Shown here one piece after another: positions 24,956 to 37,314 of a stretch of 64,000 nt of DNA (positions within the stretch are counted from its first letter, which is position 1; the number at the start of each line of letters is the position of its first letter). The notes under the pieces are model-generated. The model was not told where the DNA came from. It did not search any database and saw only the letters and a program-made list of their open reading frames with translations. Source of the stretch: Seiridium cupressi (taxonomy: Eukaryota; Ascomycota; Sordariomycetes; Amphisphaeriales; Sporocadaceae); assembly GCA_036674765.1 (NCBI GenBank), contig JARVKI010000130.1:1-64000 (forward strand), read 5' to 3'. The position numbers were made by a program, and so were the translations under genes.

Positions 24956-25273
24956 ACTTATCGTATGCTGAGAAAGTACAGATGCGCGAAGCCCACCCCC
25001 TTTGAAGAGGATAAAACTCCCTCGTCGTGCATCAGATCCGGAGCACGATGGTCAAAATGATTAGGATAGGAATCGTGTCTAAGACGCAAAAGTTTGGTTC
25101 TGTGCATACATGCCGCGCGTCCTTATGCGCGCGTCCAATATCTCACAACAAGGTCTCCATGTTGAACGTATGCCGGGAGATGATGTGGAGGCAACAACGC
25201 CGAACTCCGGCCCGATGTACCCAAGTGGGCGTGTCATGAGGTGTTCAAAGATGGTAGAGGGGCCAAGAAATGA
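24956..25273. other. 3' flank of the STAND gene
   Basis: About 320 nt following the STAND stop codon. A short open frame (25027-25239) has no recognisable feature. Nothing else is supported. Confidence 0.45.
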
Positions 25274-26672
25274 TTGGTAAAGCATGGGCAAGAGAGTTGG
25301 TCTGAAAACATATCTGGCCTGCTTGAAAGGTCGAAGAACTTTTCCAAGCACAAGAACAAACGAAGACAGCAAGGTGGAATACTGAGTGGCGTTGTTGTTG
25401 GATGTATGGCTTGGGTCTCCATTGATGGGTTAGTGTATATTTACAGCAAAAGGGACGAAGCACCTCGCTCGAATCCAGAATATAAACTTCCAGGTAGAGC
25501 TCGCGATCCCGCCGCTTTCTATACGGTAACTGCTTCATTTCGAACACCCGCTTACCGCCTAGTCGACATTCGCTGAGAACGCTCACGTGTTTTTCCTCTT
25601 TCCGCTCAATACGCGTAACGCCTTTTCAATGCAGGCGCCAGAACTGGCTGCCGGCCTCGCGAGTTACACAAGCGGAAGCCAGCCAACCTACTCAAATGGC
25701 TACACATTCGCATCAGATGGCATGCGAAGCTTCGGATTTCTAGCGACCGTCACCCAGGGTATCTCTCCATCCACAATAGCCATTGATTTCCCCGTAACAA
25801 TACATGACACCGCAACGCGGACGACAGTCGTGTGCTCAACGCCCACGAGCTCCACCTCGTGGCTGACCTCAACCTGGGAGGATCCTGGTTATATTACAAT
25901 GCGGCCTTAAACAAATGGACATTGTCGACCCCAATAAGAACCAGCACTTTAAATGCATATTTTACGGGCACCTTGTTGTGTTCGATAGCGAACACCCTCA
26001 TTGGCAGCGGAGAAGCGACATTTCGCGCCAGCACTAAGACCGGCGTTGGTCCTTATACCAGCACCTTATATACGGCGACAACCTACGTAGGTTACCATTC
26101 ATGTTTAGGCTTTATACATTGATCGATCGGCCGAGCACTTAGCGATACTCTGCAGACGGGCTGAAAGGTCGCTGTGCTGATTTTATATACTACTCGCCAT
26201 TCCCCTCCGAGGCCATCCACCCTTCGCAACGCAAGAGGAGAGATAAAATAAGCTGAACACCAACTTCACAGGCCTTATAACTCGGTGCCTCTACCTTGGA
26301 AGCTGTCATCATTGTCCCCGAGCCTGTAACTTCGGGAGAGGTGGCTATCACTAGCGATTCGGGAGATACTGTCATCGACACAGTCACCGTCCAGACACAG
26401 GAGACTTTGAGCATCTCATGCGGTATGACGCTTGCACCACCAGCGACTGTGTCGGAGGCTACTGCTACTTCTTCTTCCATCCAGGAATTAGCACCCATTT
26501 CTACAGGTTGATCCAATTTATTGGTGTTGGTAGCGGTGGAGTTAAGGTGGGACAGCCCTCCATCCGCAAGAAGCTCGGATTCTCATTAATTAGGCAAATT
26601 GTAATTGAAATAATACTCGAGGTTGCTAGAATCGAAGCACCTGCAAGGAACGTCACCTGTAAGCCTCAATAA
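25274..26672 (+). pseudogene. Possible decayed secreted or membrane glycoprotein locus
   Basis: Three or four plus-strand fragments in different frames look like parts of surface proteins. One at 25274-25576 has a hydrophobic helix (GGILSGVVVGCMAWVSIDGL) after a basic stretch. One at 25628-25910 is Ser/Thr-rich beta-type sequence that seems to continue in another frame to 26122 (GSWLYYNAALNKWTLSTPIR). One at 26296-26511 is Thr/Ser-rich and ends in APISTG, which in fungal single-pass proteins often precedes the membrane helix. No splice model joins them cleanly. I cannot name a family, and non-coding sequence is possible. Confidence 0.25.
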
Positions 26673-27478
26673 CGTCCAAGTAGGGGTCATCTGGTAGGGC
26701 TCTCAGCGCTTTCTAGAGGGCACGACTGCCGGTCAAAAGCCTTGGTCGAAGGGTCTTCTAGGGACACGAAGATGCTGGCGAGGACCATCACCCGTAGGCT
26801 CCAAGGGCTCGCCCAGGCGGGGTTCTTCTATAAGCTCCACGAACAAAGGAACATGTCTGGTCTCGTGTGAGGACAGTACCGAGCGAGATGATACCTGGAA
26901 CTCAAACGATCATTATAAAGAAATCCAATCGTCCAAGAGTACGAAGAATCACACAAGGAGTGTAGTGTCACAAAGGAGAGATTTTGGCTGCGGCTCAGGC
27001 ATATCATCAGCACGAGCAGCGACAGCGTGTTGAACCAACTACACAGCCATTCATGTAGCTCTTACTACAAGGCTACAAAGGAAAGGACGCGCAAGAATGG
27101 ACCAAAGGGTTTGCTCCTGCGCCTTTTAGCCACCTTTGCTAGTGCTTCGAACATCATGAAATGTGGAGGTACATAAACATGCAATTGACGATATGCACAA
27201 AGGGTTCTCGCTATTGTTTTCGATAGCACTGGCCAACGCTGAACTGGTCATCAATCACTCTCGTTTCTCCGCTATTCTAACCCTTCTATAATCACATGAC
27301 TTGACAGCAAAGCTGCGCGCCTTCGATAATTTATTCGCACATGGGACGTCCAATCTGAGCTCTGGAATATCGCTTTCTGCTCTCGCATCCGATAGCATAG
27401 ATAAAGCAGCAGCATCTGTATTCCCTTTTATTCACACGTCCTACAGAGTACCAAGAACGTATTCCAAGGAAACAGGAT
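26673..27478. other. Intergenic, no supported gene
   Basis: About 800 nt between the doubtful locus above and the 3' end of the minus-strand PQ-loop gene. No open frame with a domain, no repeat and no RNA gene was seen. Confidence 0.5.
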
Positions 27479-28450
27479 CTAGTTTCTCAAAAGGGGCTGA
27501 GTCTCTAGACTATTCGGACCAATCCCTCCGTAGTGGCGAATGGATATGCCAAGCAGTACTGCTTGGGTAATAGCGAATACAAGATTGTCAATGAAGGCCC
27601 ATCCGACTGCCAAAAACCAAGTCTGTAGTCCATTCCAGACAGGATACGGATACAAGACTCGCAGTGCCCATGAGATCGCCACCATGGCAAAAGTGACCGC
27701 CTGAACAGCCAATCCCACCAGACTCAAAGAACCGGGCCCCACTTCCGGCGAGCGCAGCCGTATTTCTCGAGCTTGAACCATAATCCCTGCCAGAGATGCT
27801 ACAGTAATGGCCGGATTGAGGAAGATATTGTGAAAGCCTGAGAGGGTTCCCATCGTCCACTTACGCGAGTCTTCGGGCTCTGGCCAGATGAGATCCACGA
27901 GGAGCGGCACCAACGAGATGAGGAGAAACGAGACATAGGAAACTACCACGGTAGACGGACTACCCACGCGGCCTCCTGGTTGCGAGTACCATAGGCAGAT
28001 GATGGTACTAGTACAATATGGGATGTCAGCCAAATTTGATCCAGTGTAACAGCTTGGTTCAACTAAGAGACTGTTTAACTCACAGCACGAGCGCACATAG
28101 CCATGAGACGGCGAGTTGAGCTAGGTTCAGCCAATCGCCTGCATTGGGAGGATTTTCTGAAAAGATGCCAGTGTCTTGGAAAGTGACGATGTAGAGAAAG
28201 CCGATAGTCAATTGCTCTGTGGCGCTCAAGAGAATTAAGAGAAGATAGTATAGTGATACGCCGGAATGAGATGATGTGGTCCAGACTCGATTGTACTGCG
28301 GCAGGTACGATAGTACAGCCGCGATTATGAGAATGCTAATTGGGTCATGGTTAGTCCAATCATGTTATGACGGAATAAAACGTAATAGCTTCGAGTATAG
28401 CAAAAAGAATGTACTAACCTTCTAATCCAGTTTGGAAGTTGATAATACAT
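27479..28450 (-). CDS. PQ-loop repeat membrane protein
   Basis: Three exons (28450-28419, 28335-28084, 28007-27479) with introns of 83 and 76 nt give about 270 aa. The protein is mostly transmembrane helices. The first PQ-loop is explicit (VLSYLPQYNRVW in exon 2), and a second, weaker one is ASLAGIMVQAREIRLRSP, where PQ has become VQ. The family has seven helices and includes lysosomal/vacuolar amino-acid exporters and seven-helix transport proteins, so a vacuolar or endomembrane transporter is the best guess; the substrate cannot be told. The C-terminus ends in an acidic-dileucine-like ETQPLL, which fits vacuolar sorting. ATG 28450 was chosen as the start because it opens the first short exon in frame. 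No functional link to its neighbours is visible. Confidence 0.8.
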
Positions 28451-29546
28451 TGAGAAATTCAGATGCAACTTGATTGCAATCGCCGGTCTCAAGTCCTCGG
28501 AGATGACAGCGAGTATAGCGGGTATTATGAGTACCTAGAGTAGAGCTAGGTCCCGAGGCTTCCGTAGAAAGCAGGGTTTGTCGAATCACAACGGGCTGTT
28601 GGGTCAGGCACGAGCTGAGATGAAGCTGATCCTGCAGAGCGTCAGCACCGACAGAACGATTCCGATGCGTGGCTCATGTCCATTATTTGGGACACCTTGT
28701 CATCCGTACCGAGCTTGCTGTGCCTCTGGTATCCACCTGCACAGTACTCCTGGCTAGTCTTCGTACTCGTGTTGAGTAAGATAGGAAAAGGGTCTGGTGC
28801 CTGTCAATAATCAGCCTGTTAGCCTTTCAATCGTTCGGTTCTCACGACATGTGGTCTGGACCAGTCAATATCGTTCCCGAAAACAAGTCCCTATGCAAGG
28901 CCATGCACCTCGGTACGGATACCCTGGGAGTTTGTTGTGGGCCTCGAAAAGTCTCGGGAAGTATTCAATTGTGGATCATAAAAAGAACTTAAAAGAGAGG
29001 GCCCAAGTTCAGAATCGGCCGCAATCGATAGGAACAAGGGATACTAATATTGCCCCAATACTACGCGAGACCTATTGCTATTTTTGACCAGTGGACATCC
29101 ATCCGTAAGAGAAGCGGGAAATCGGGCCGTCCAGGGGTACCAGGCCCCGAGTGGGGTCTACCTCTTATTATAGGTCCTGGCGGCTCCCGATGAGGACAAG
29201 TCTATATGGCGATTTTAAGCGTCGTATAGTGAACGAATCAAACTGTCAGTCCTCTGCCCTAAGAGAGTGGACATCAACATGCTCTTTAACCAACTTGACC
29301 CAATATCTGGCAAAGTGCCTGGGAATATGTCCATTATTTCAAGGTGGAGTGGCAAGTGTTCCGCTATCCCCAGATAAGTAAGGCGCCTGCCATCTCGAGG
29401 ATAAGCTGCTTTTCGTCCTTTCTTCCAACAGTCTTTGGCAGCGAGCGCATCGTGTCATACAGAACACCCTCTCTGCGACTTTCAGCTCGTTTGCATTCAC
29501 GACAGAGTGGCTACGTTGGAAAAGGTCCGCAAAGCCTAATCACCCG
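28451..29546. other. Divergent intergenic region
   Basis: About 1.1 kb between the divergently transcribed PQ-loop and duplicated-domain genes. Open frames at 28797-29087 and 29151-29381 show no family resemblance. Both promoters must lie here. Confidence 0.5.
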
Positions 29547-30883
29547 ATGATGGCTGGAAACGTCGCGGACTTCGTGACTCTGACGGAGTCGGATATTGAG
29601 TGAGTCCGCACTTACAATGCACAGGATACAAGGCTGATGATCCCCGGCAATACAGGCCTGATGCGCCATCACTGCGTCTCGATATTCAAGCAGGTACACG
29701 GTTGTCAACCACCCTACCATATCGCATCACTTTCACCATCCATTGGAGCTTGGAATACGGCCGTGATAGCCCCATCATTTTCAGATGGAGCCCTTACCAG
29801 GATGGGTTTGTGCAGTCAGGCTTCATGCTCCTTCACCATTCCCCAGACGGCCTCCAGGAAGTTAAGCCTGATGATGCCAGTTTGGTAAAGGCCAAAAGTG
29901 TCAGTCCAATATCCGTTAATGGGTACAATCACTACCTCTGGCAGCTCTCGCCAGGTGACAAAACCACGTTTCAGGCGACTCTCCCTGAGAAGTATCAGAA
30001 GCTCCTAGTACCCGGCGAGAGCTATGAGCTGCTCTGGCCGGGCGGAGTGATTGATATCTGGGATTGGGGAACAATCAAAGATCATCTCAACCAGGAGCTC
30101 CAAGCACGACCTGAACATTCGCAGAGACTCGTGATACCTGGAGGCGCCCACGTCCCCCTCCGTGCCGATGTCGAGGTCGTAGCATGGCTCGACCGTGCTA
30201 GGATAGAGAAAGCAGCGGGATTCACGCTGGCGAATGTTCAGGAGGAGAGGTGGCGTCTGGCTCAAAATCCGCCGCCATCTCCTCCACCCATTGGACCGTC
30301 CGAAGTGGTTCCCTATGCACCAATATTAAGAGCTAGCTTGGACTGTGCTCCAACGATGAGAGTCGACGAGGGTTTCGAAGTGCAAGTCCGGATCCACCTT
30401 CCTGGTGACTCCAAAAGACCAATCATCTTCCATACTTACGCTTTTACAGCCTCTTCCAGTGGACGGGAGGGTTTCCGTCTTGACCGCCAGCGGGGCGATA
30501 AGTGGGAAGAATGTGCTGAAGATGGCAATGGAAATAGTTTCATGATAGTAGATGATCCCGAAATTCCCGTTCATGTGGCTAAACATAGCGATTTTGTGAT
30601 TTTACAACCTGGTCAGGACTGGACACTTTCAAAACGCATCAACGCGGAAGACGGGAAACTGGGCAGGCTGCCCGAGGATACGGCCAATGGTGATATCTTC
30701 AGATGCAGATTCAAGGGGGCAATGGTGGACTGGTGGGACGAGGGAGACGGCACAGATCATGCGGAAACTGTCGTAAAGTTACCCTGCTGGATCGCGGGCG
30801 CTGTGGTGGATCCTGAGCATAATGACGGGCGACCAAAGCTAGTAGTCCCTGCATCCAACACTGTCTACTTTACCATAGGATGA
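29547..30883 (+). CDS. Unrecognised cytosolic protein with two homologous domains
   Basis: Exon 1 (29547-29599, MMAGNVADFVTLTESDI) joins exon 2 (29656-30883) over a 56-nt intron, giving about 426 aa. The intron is needed because the long frame lacks an ATG near its start. I do not recognise the family. The protein is two copies of one domain joined by a Pro-rich linker (PPPSPPP near 30270). Shared landmarks, in order, are a first strand (LRLDIQAG / LRASLDCAP), then SPIIFRWS / RPIIFHTYAF, then a Gly-Phe turn, LSPGDKTTF / LQPGQDWTL, and the closing IDIWDWGT / MVDWWDEGD. The strand-rich pattern suggests an immunoglobulin- or arrestin-like fold. There is no signal peptide and no membrane helix, so it is probably cytosolic. 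The start could be either of two adjacent ATGs (29547 or 29550). Confidence 0.75.
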
Positions 30884-31642
30884 TGAAGGATTGCTGCAAC
30901 CAGATTATCGGAATTACCCCTTGCAGTAGCTCTTAGAATTCATCTAGGAGCCCGCGGCCGATTTGCTCGTACAACGCTGTGCCACACAGCAGCATGACAC
31001 TAGCCTAGTTCCAGGCAATGCTTTATCTCTTTTGGCCTTTTCCCGAATCTGACAGGGCCAGAGTACAGAGCACTTTAACCTACCCTTGCATAACTAGCGA
31101 GTGACTAGTGACTCGGAGGATCTGGGTCTGCCCATAATGCCCTCTTTTTCACTGGCTGATAAGTGCGAGCGGCACACACAGACTAGATTATACTGAGCCT
31201 TTCCTTTTTCAGTGATGGAAGCTTATGCTTAGAGTTGTGTCTGACAGGTAACGCATCGGGTCCATCCGGATCCCACGGGGCTCGCCCCAAAGCAGACTGT
31301 CAGTCGGCGATAGACCCCTCGCTTCGAAGCAAATCATCAGGGTGCGACCCGCCATAGTCTAATGAACTCTTCACATGTTCTCTTTTAGCGAGTGACTGTG
31401 GACCTAGTACTATAGTAAAATTTGTTTCTCTGCCAAGAATCAACATCACGCATCAAATCCTTCGGCTATCTCTTCCGCTAACTGTCCATCATGATAGAAT
31501 TACGGGCGAGAAAAATGGACCAGGTGGTGTTACCGGTTTTGTATATGATATGACCTTCATCCGGTGCAAACTCTTTGTTCGTAGAAAGAACCAAATCGGG
31601 GACAAGTGCTCGATCCTAGTGCTATGAGCTCTGTTGCACAGC
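30884..31642. other. Intergenic, promoter of the multi-enzyme gene
   Basis: About 760 nt between two plus-strand genes. No coding signal, RNA gene or repeat was recognised. Confidence 0.5.
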
Positions 31643-34600
31643 ATGATCTCGATACACTTACAGGGACTACTATGTCCACATCTTTTGTTTCTCTCTCTCC
31701 TCACTATCTGCGTCATTGCCTTTCCGGTACTGGACGATAGAGGCGAAGTTCTTCATGAGTTCAATGGCACTTTCACGCCCGATGATGTATATTATCAGCT
31801 GCAGAAGCGTGCACCCGAATTTTATGCACGAATCCTGCCCCTTGGCGCGTCCATCGTCTATGGATACACCTCCTGGGACGGTAATGGGTGAGTCGACTTT
31901 CCGAGCATATAACGTCTACTCGTTTTTTGTTCGAGTTGCTAACAGCAAGTCAGCTTTCGCAAGCCTCTTCGAGATGCAATGAGGCAGCTGGGCTGGGAGG
32001 TCAATATGGTTGGCTCCCAAAATAATGGTACCATGCGGGACAATGCAAGCGGCCCCGTGCCTTGCCTTCATTTCTTGAGCTAATTATCGAGTTCCCAGAA
32101 CGTCGAAGCTACACCTGGCTATAGGCTTGATCAGATTGCCGAGTTGGCTCTGAATTCTGTCAAGTATCTACCCAACATCATCTTGATATTGGCTGGCACA
32201 AACGACGCCACTCAGAGTTATGAAGTTTCCACGATTGGAGATCGAATGAACTCGCTACTGGATACACTCTACAATGACATACCCGGAACGACGATTCTTG
32301 TCATGACCGTGACTCCGTCGACAAGTACGACTATAGAGACCAATCGCGCATCTATCAATGCTCAATATCGCTCACTTGTGGCTACGCGCGTTGCAAACGG
32401 CGACCGTATTGCTCTTGTAGAGTCCGATACTTATATGACGACGGCAGACCTGGGATCTGATGGTGTTCACCCGACTACCGATGGTGTAAGTTTGACCCAT
32501 CATATTTATGTTGCGATCGTCGACGTCCATTGGCCATGCCATGTGAGATGGCAGGCTGCGCGATCAAACGAGTTGCAATAATTTCAGATAGAAACATTCT
32601 TCACTCTTTACTGACTCATGTTATCTTAGTACAAAAAGCTGGGCGCTGTGTGGCTTCAAGCCATCACCGAGGTCTATGACTCGGGCATGATACAAGCACC
32701 AGCCGATTCAGCTTACGTTAATGATACCGCAATTTCAACTGGCAACAACACCAACAATCAATGCGACAAGGTTTTGGGCAACGGAGACGGACCCCATGAC
32801 ACCCTATCTGGTGTCAGTGGAGAGGACGACAACGCATATGTTCATTCAAGCCGGAAGCAGCTCTCCTTGACTGCGGGACCCTACGATGACCAGCAGAATT
32901 TCTGGCTTGCCAGGGTACGCGATAGCGGGTATGCCGACATCATTCGGTACATCGATCAGGGCAGCTTCGCTTACTACCAGAACGATGGCACGGGGTATTA
33001 CGCCTACATGGACACATTTACTACCACTGACGTGTGCATTGCCCGTGGAATACGCTTTGCTGACATGAACGGTAAGAAAACATGCACTAAGAGATCCTAG
33101 ATTAATGTCGATCATGAGGTTATTGACTAATGGACTTTGCAGGAGATGGCTACGATGACTTCATCTGCAATGACTATGACGGCAACCTTTACGTGTCTAT
33201 CCGTACTGGTTTCTCTGATGTGCCAGAATTCACTCGTCTGTCGACCGTCTACAAAACCACAGAGGGCGCCCAAGATCGTGTTCGTCTGCTAGACATCGAT
33301 GGCGACGGACGTTTCGACTATTGTGTTCTCGCAGACAATGGGGACACCAGCTGCTGGCGAAACGGAGGTACAGGTAGGGATATGCTCCGGGTGTGCAAAT
33401 ATGAATCTCAGCTAATTCGACCAAGGGGACACTGCCGATCCGTGGCAGGAGCTTGGGGTCGTCTTTACCGGTAAAAACGAGGGTGATGTGAACGGAGTCT
33501 TCTTTGCAGACCTCAATGGTGATGTGAGTCAAATCTTCCCGATTCGGGTTTGCAGTATACTGACCCCTCTACTCTGTAGGGCCGAAGTGATTGGATCTGG
33601 CTTGATGATACAGGCGCGGGTGTGGCTTATACGAACACTCGCTCATGTACAATGGGTGGAATAGGCGATGGCCTCGTTCCGGATTGGCTGGCCGCAAACG
33701 ATCCTACGTATGATGGTATGGGCACGGCCGGAGCACGAGACAGCATTCAGTTTGGACGCATCTTCGGTACTACTGCGTACTTCGGTGGCTATCCCCGCGA
33801 CGATTATCTTTACATTGAAGAGACCCAGACCGATGATGGATATGAATATTCGTTTTATGCGTTCGAAAACACAGGTACTGGAGGTTCCAAGCGGAAGAGT
33901 AAGCCCCGACATCATGCCTCAAACCCTCTCGCTAATCATCCTTAGGCGATGGTACACGGTTTTGCAACATGCTCGGCCACGCTGATGGATATGCGGACTA
34001 TGTCTGGATGAAATCCACCGGTGTTATGACCATATATCCTGCCTGGAGTGCAACGCTCCCCTCCGAGCCACCGTTCTGGGGAGCAAACTACGTCATCTGG
34101 GACGAGACGGCAACTAGGAATCTGAACAGAAGATCTCTACACCTTGTAGACTGGGACGGAGATGGTGCTTGCGACATTGTTTACACGCCCGATATTGGTG
34201 CGGTTGAGGTTTGGATCAACAAGATTAAAACAACTGGCGACTTCAACTGGGTGCACGACAGCAACCCGGCACCAGACCTCGATTGCAGCGAGACGAAAGG
34301 AATCGGTATCTTTGATAACCCCGTGCATTTGGCCGATGTGTCGTAAGTTTTATCGTCCCACTGCATTGATTGGAGCCGACCACAGAATCCAATGACTAAC
34401 ATTAGTACATAGTGGAAATGGTTAGTAGCGGTATCTTCATCATTGTTTCAGTATATTGGAATATAGTTTCAGTTCGCTAATTACCGTTCCAAATACAGGT
34501 TTACCTGATTATCTGTAGGTCTGTAACTCATCTCACCTTGGGCATAAACTAACCGTTATGACTTCAGCTGCATGGAGAAAGATGGTAGAACAACTGGATG

Positions 34601-37314
34601 GATCCAAACATCCGTGGGTGTATGGGAAGATGCAGGACAGATCAAACTCAGCGAAGGCTACGTACGTACCAGTTGACCGGCTTACAACGATTTGTTGACA
34701 CTGATAACCAACAGGACCGGGCTAATCATCGATGGGCCGATATTGATGGTCAGTATTCAGCACCTCTCCTGCCAAGCACTCAGTCTGACAGCATGCTATA
34801 TAGGTGACGGACGTGCTGACTTCTTATGGATGGACAAATTTATGGGCGACACGACCATGTGGCATAATGGTGGAGCCATACCGACCCTGGGTAGCGCATA
34901 CAACTGGAACGCTCGCGGCAAGGTGTGGGCTGGCCAAGCCCAGGGAGCCTGTCAATCTTTCCCAGATCTCGACGGCAATGGTCGCGCTGACCTTGTCACT
35001 GTTCAGGCTACAACGAACACTGCTACATCATTTTACAACAACTGTGATGGCCCAGGCGGCTCCGGTGCAAACGCGGGAGGAGACGATGCCGACACACTCA
35101 CGGATGACCCTATACCAGATCTTCCCGGCGAGGATACCACAGTCCCAGTCACGTTCCCGGATGATTCGTGTTCCTCTAAACGTCAGACAATTCTGCGCAC
35201 GGAGACATACTACGCTATGAAAATGGCCGACGCGACGGCCGGGGATGTCACGAGCGGCGTTTACTACAGCACCTTCTTCCCGGAATCGATTCGAGATGAC
35301 TATTTTGCATCGCAGCTTAAGGAAACATACCAGAACATGGTTGACATGGCATCTGGTACTTCGACAGCATACCCTTACAATGTCACCTGTAATCAGGCAA
35401 CTGAGGGATGTTCCCGGAAAGGCTGGTATGCACACATGAACGACAACACGATGGTGATGAACTTTTGTGATATCTTCTTTACCGATGAGGGCATCTCCAA
35501 TACCGCCACTCTCTTGGACACCGCCCCTGCAGACCTTCGAGTGGCTCAACGGTCGCGGTCCGCCATTATCATACATGAACTTAGCCACACGACATATGCC
35601 ATGCGCTACATCACTCCGTGAGTAGATGCAGGCTCATCTCGATTGCTCAAGTAGAGCTGCTAACGCATGAACAGGAGTCTCGACTACGCCTATGGTTATA
35701 CGGATTGCTACAACTTCGCCGCTGGTAACTTCAACAGAAGTTGTGCCAGGTATAGCGGCAGTAAGATACTTTGCCCTGACGCCAACGGGAAGGAAGACTT
35801 GTGCGATGCTTCGCATACGGCCTTTAACGCCGACACGTACTCGTTCGTGGCCGCGGGCGTGTACTTCTCGAACAAATCTCGCTCAGCAATTCCGTTACCA
35901 GCGCTAGCCGAAAGCAAGAAGCGGAGGGACCTCGGGCGGCGTGCCGATGCTTGCAACGCCAACGATGATTACATTGCCTGGGACGGCGATGGCGACGATG
36001 CTGTTGCCATTGGTGGTTACGTTCATTTCGGTGACTCATATGCCGCAGGAATGGGAACAGGAACAACCAGCACTGATAAATGCCGTGTTGGATCGAACAA
36101 CTACGGCACTCTCCTCTACCAATCGTTTGCTGACTCCACCATCCCCTTCCAAAGCACAGCTTGCTCTGGTGACACGCTCACTGGTTTGGCGAGTCAAATC
36201 AGTTCATGGAGCACGTCGGATGTGTCCACTGTCGGAACAGTTTCCAGTAAGTCATCTATTGCCATCTGTTTCTTGCCGCTCGTCAACTTCCAAGAACCTG
36301 CGCTCTAATGCTGACTCTCACAGTTGGGGGAAATGACGTGGGCTTCAGTGATATGGCCTATTACTGCCTCCTAACACCAAACACTGTCTATCTGGGTTCT
36401 CAGAACAGAGCGTACTGCACTGACGCGAAAACGAAGGCATACAACATGATGTCGGACACAAGCGAGAGTGGGCTGCGGTACAAGCTCACCCAGGCATATA
36501 TCAGCACCTTGAATAAGGCGAACAAAGATGTACGGCATTTTCTATCCCTCACGATGACTTGCGAACTATCTCTAACACCAAATTACAGGACTTCCATCTA
36601 TACGTGACCGGCTATCCCAGCTTTTTCAACTACGATACATCAGACTGCCAGTACTCGTCGTTCCACTACTGGTGGGGCGGCTACAATCCAACCTCGGACC
36701 CCGTCCTGAATCGAATCGTGTATCTCACCGAGGACCTTCGCCTGGAGATCGACGACCTAGTCGACACACTCAACCAGCTTCTTGAATATGCCGTCGAGGA
36801 CGCCAACGACCAGTGGGGCTCCGATCAGGTCCACTTCGTCTCCATGAACCCGAGCTGGGACGGCCACCGCTGGTGCGAAGACGGCGTGCACGAGCCCGAC
36901 TCCAGCGCCGCCAACACGTGGTTCTTCCTTAGCGCCTGGCCCGACGTCACCGCCGACGGCTCTGCTGATCAGTCCAGCGCGGAAGAGGCATCCGAGGCCG
37001 CCGCCATCGTCAGCGCTGGATCTGTGTCGCTGCCTGATGCGTCCACCTGCAACGGCACCCTTGGTACTGATCCGGATCCGTACGACGTGTTCCTGTGTCG
37101 TATGTCGGAGAACGTGGCGGATGACCCGAGCGGGCCTGCTGCGACGCAGCTGGATGCGGCGAATACGGCGATCGCGAATGGCAATGTGAGTAGCCAGGAC
37201 GTTAGCTGGTGGACGCCGACCAGGCAGATCAAGACGTTCCACCCTCGTAGTGTGGGGATGACGGCTTATCGGGATGCTATTGTGGCGGCCATGCAAGATG
37301 TTGGGCAGCTTTGA
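31643..37314 (+). CDS. Secreted multi-domain SGNH esterase / VCBS / M35-like metallopeptidase / SGNH esterase
   Basis: Sixteen exons join in one frame to about 1559 aa. A signal peptide (CPHLLFLSLLTICVIAF) is followed by a first SGNH hydrolase with the Ser block LPLGASIVYGY, the Asn block LAGTNDAT and the Asp-His block SDGVHP. Next come FG-GAP/VCBS repeats with Ca2+-type loops (DMNGDGYDD, DIDGDGRFD, DLDGNGRAD). From about residue 910 there is a zincin domain with HELSHT and SLDYAYG, matching HExxH plus the GTxDxxYG-like motif of aspzincins (M35). From about 1170 a second SGNH domain has HFGDSYAAG, GGNDVGF and EDGVHEP. Dibasic sites lie at the pro-region (QLQKR), before the zincin (SSKRQT) and before the second esterase (KKRRDLGRR). 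Exons of 8 nt (34413-34420) and 16 nt (34499-34514) complete one VCBS loop, and the second intron (32045-32098) is GC-AG. Predicted secreted; polymer deacetylation or proteolysis is plausible. Confidence 0.85.
34413..34420 (+). other. 8-nt micro-exon of the multi-enzyme gene
   Basis: TGGAAATG lies between introns 34343-34412 and 34421-34498. It supplies the end of Ser, then Gly and Asn, then the first base of Gly, in the VCBS loop DVSGNGLPDY. Without it the frame is lost. The flanking splice sites are GTAAGT...CATAG and GTTAGT...TACAG. Confidence 0.75.
34499..34514 (+). other. 16-nt micro-exon of the multi-enzyme gene
   Basis: GTTTACCTGATTATCT lies between introns 34421-34498 and 34515-34567 and encodes the GLPDYL part of the same VCBS loop. 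Downstream coding resumes at 34568 with CMEKDGRTTG. Confidence 0.75.

Noticed and set aside
36757..37296. 179-codon minus-strand frame near the end of the multi-enzyme gene
   Set aside because: It lies entirely within the second SGNH domain, whose catalytic DGVH block and continuity are on the plus strand. The antisense sequence is His/Arg-rich with no domain.
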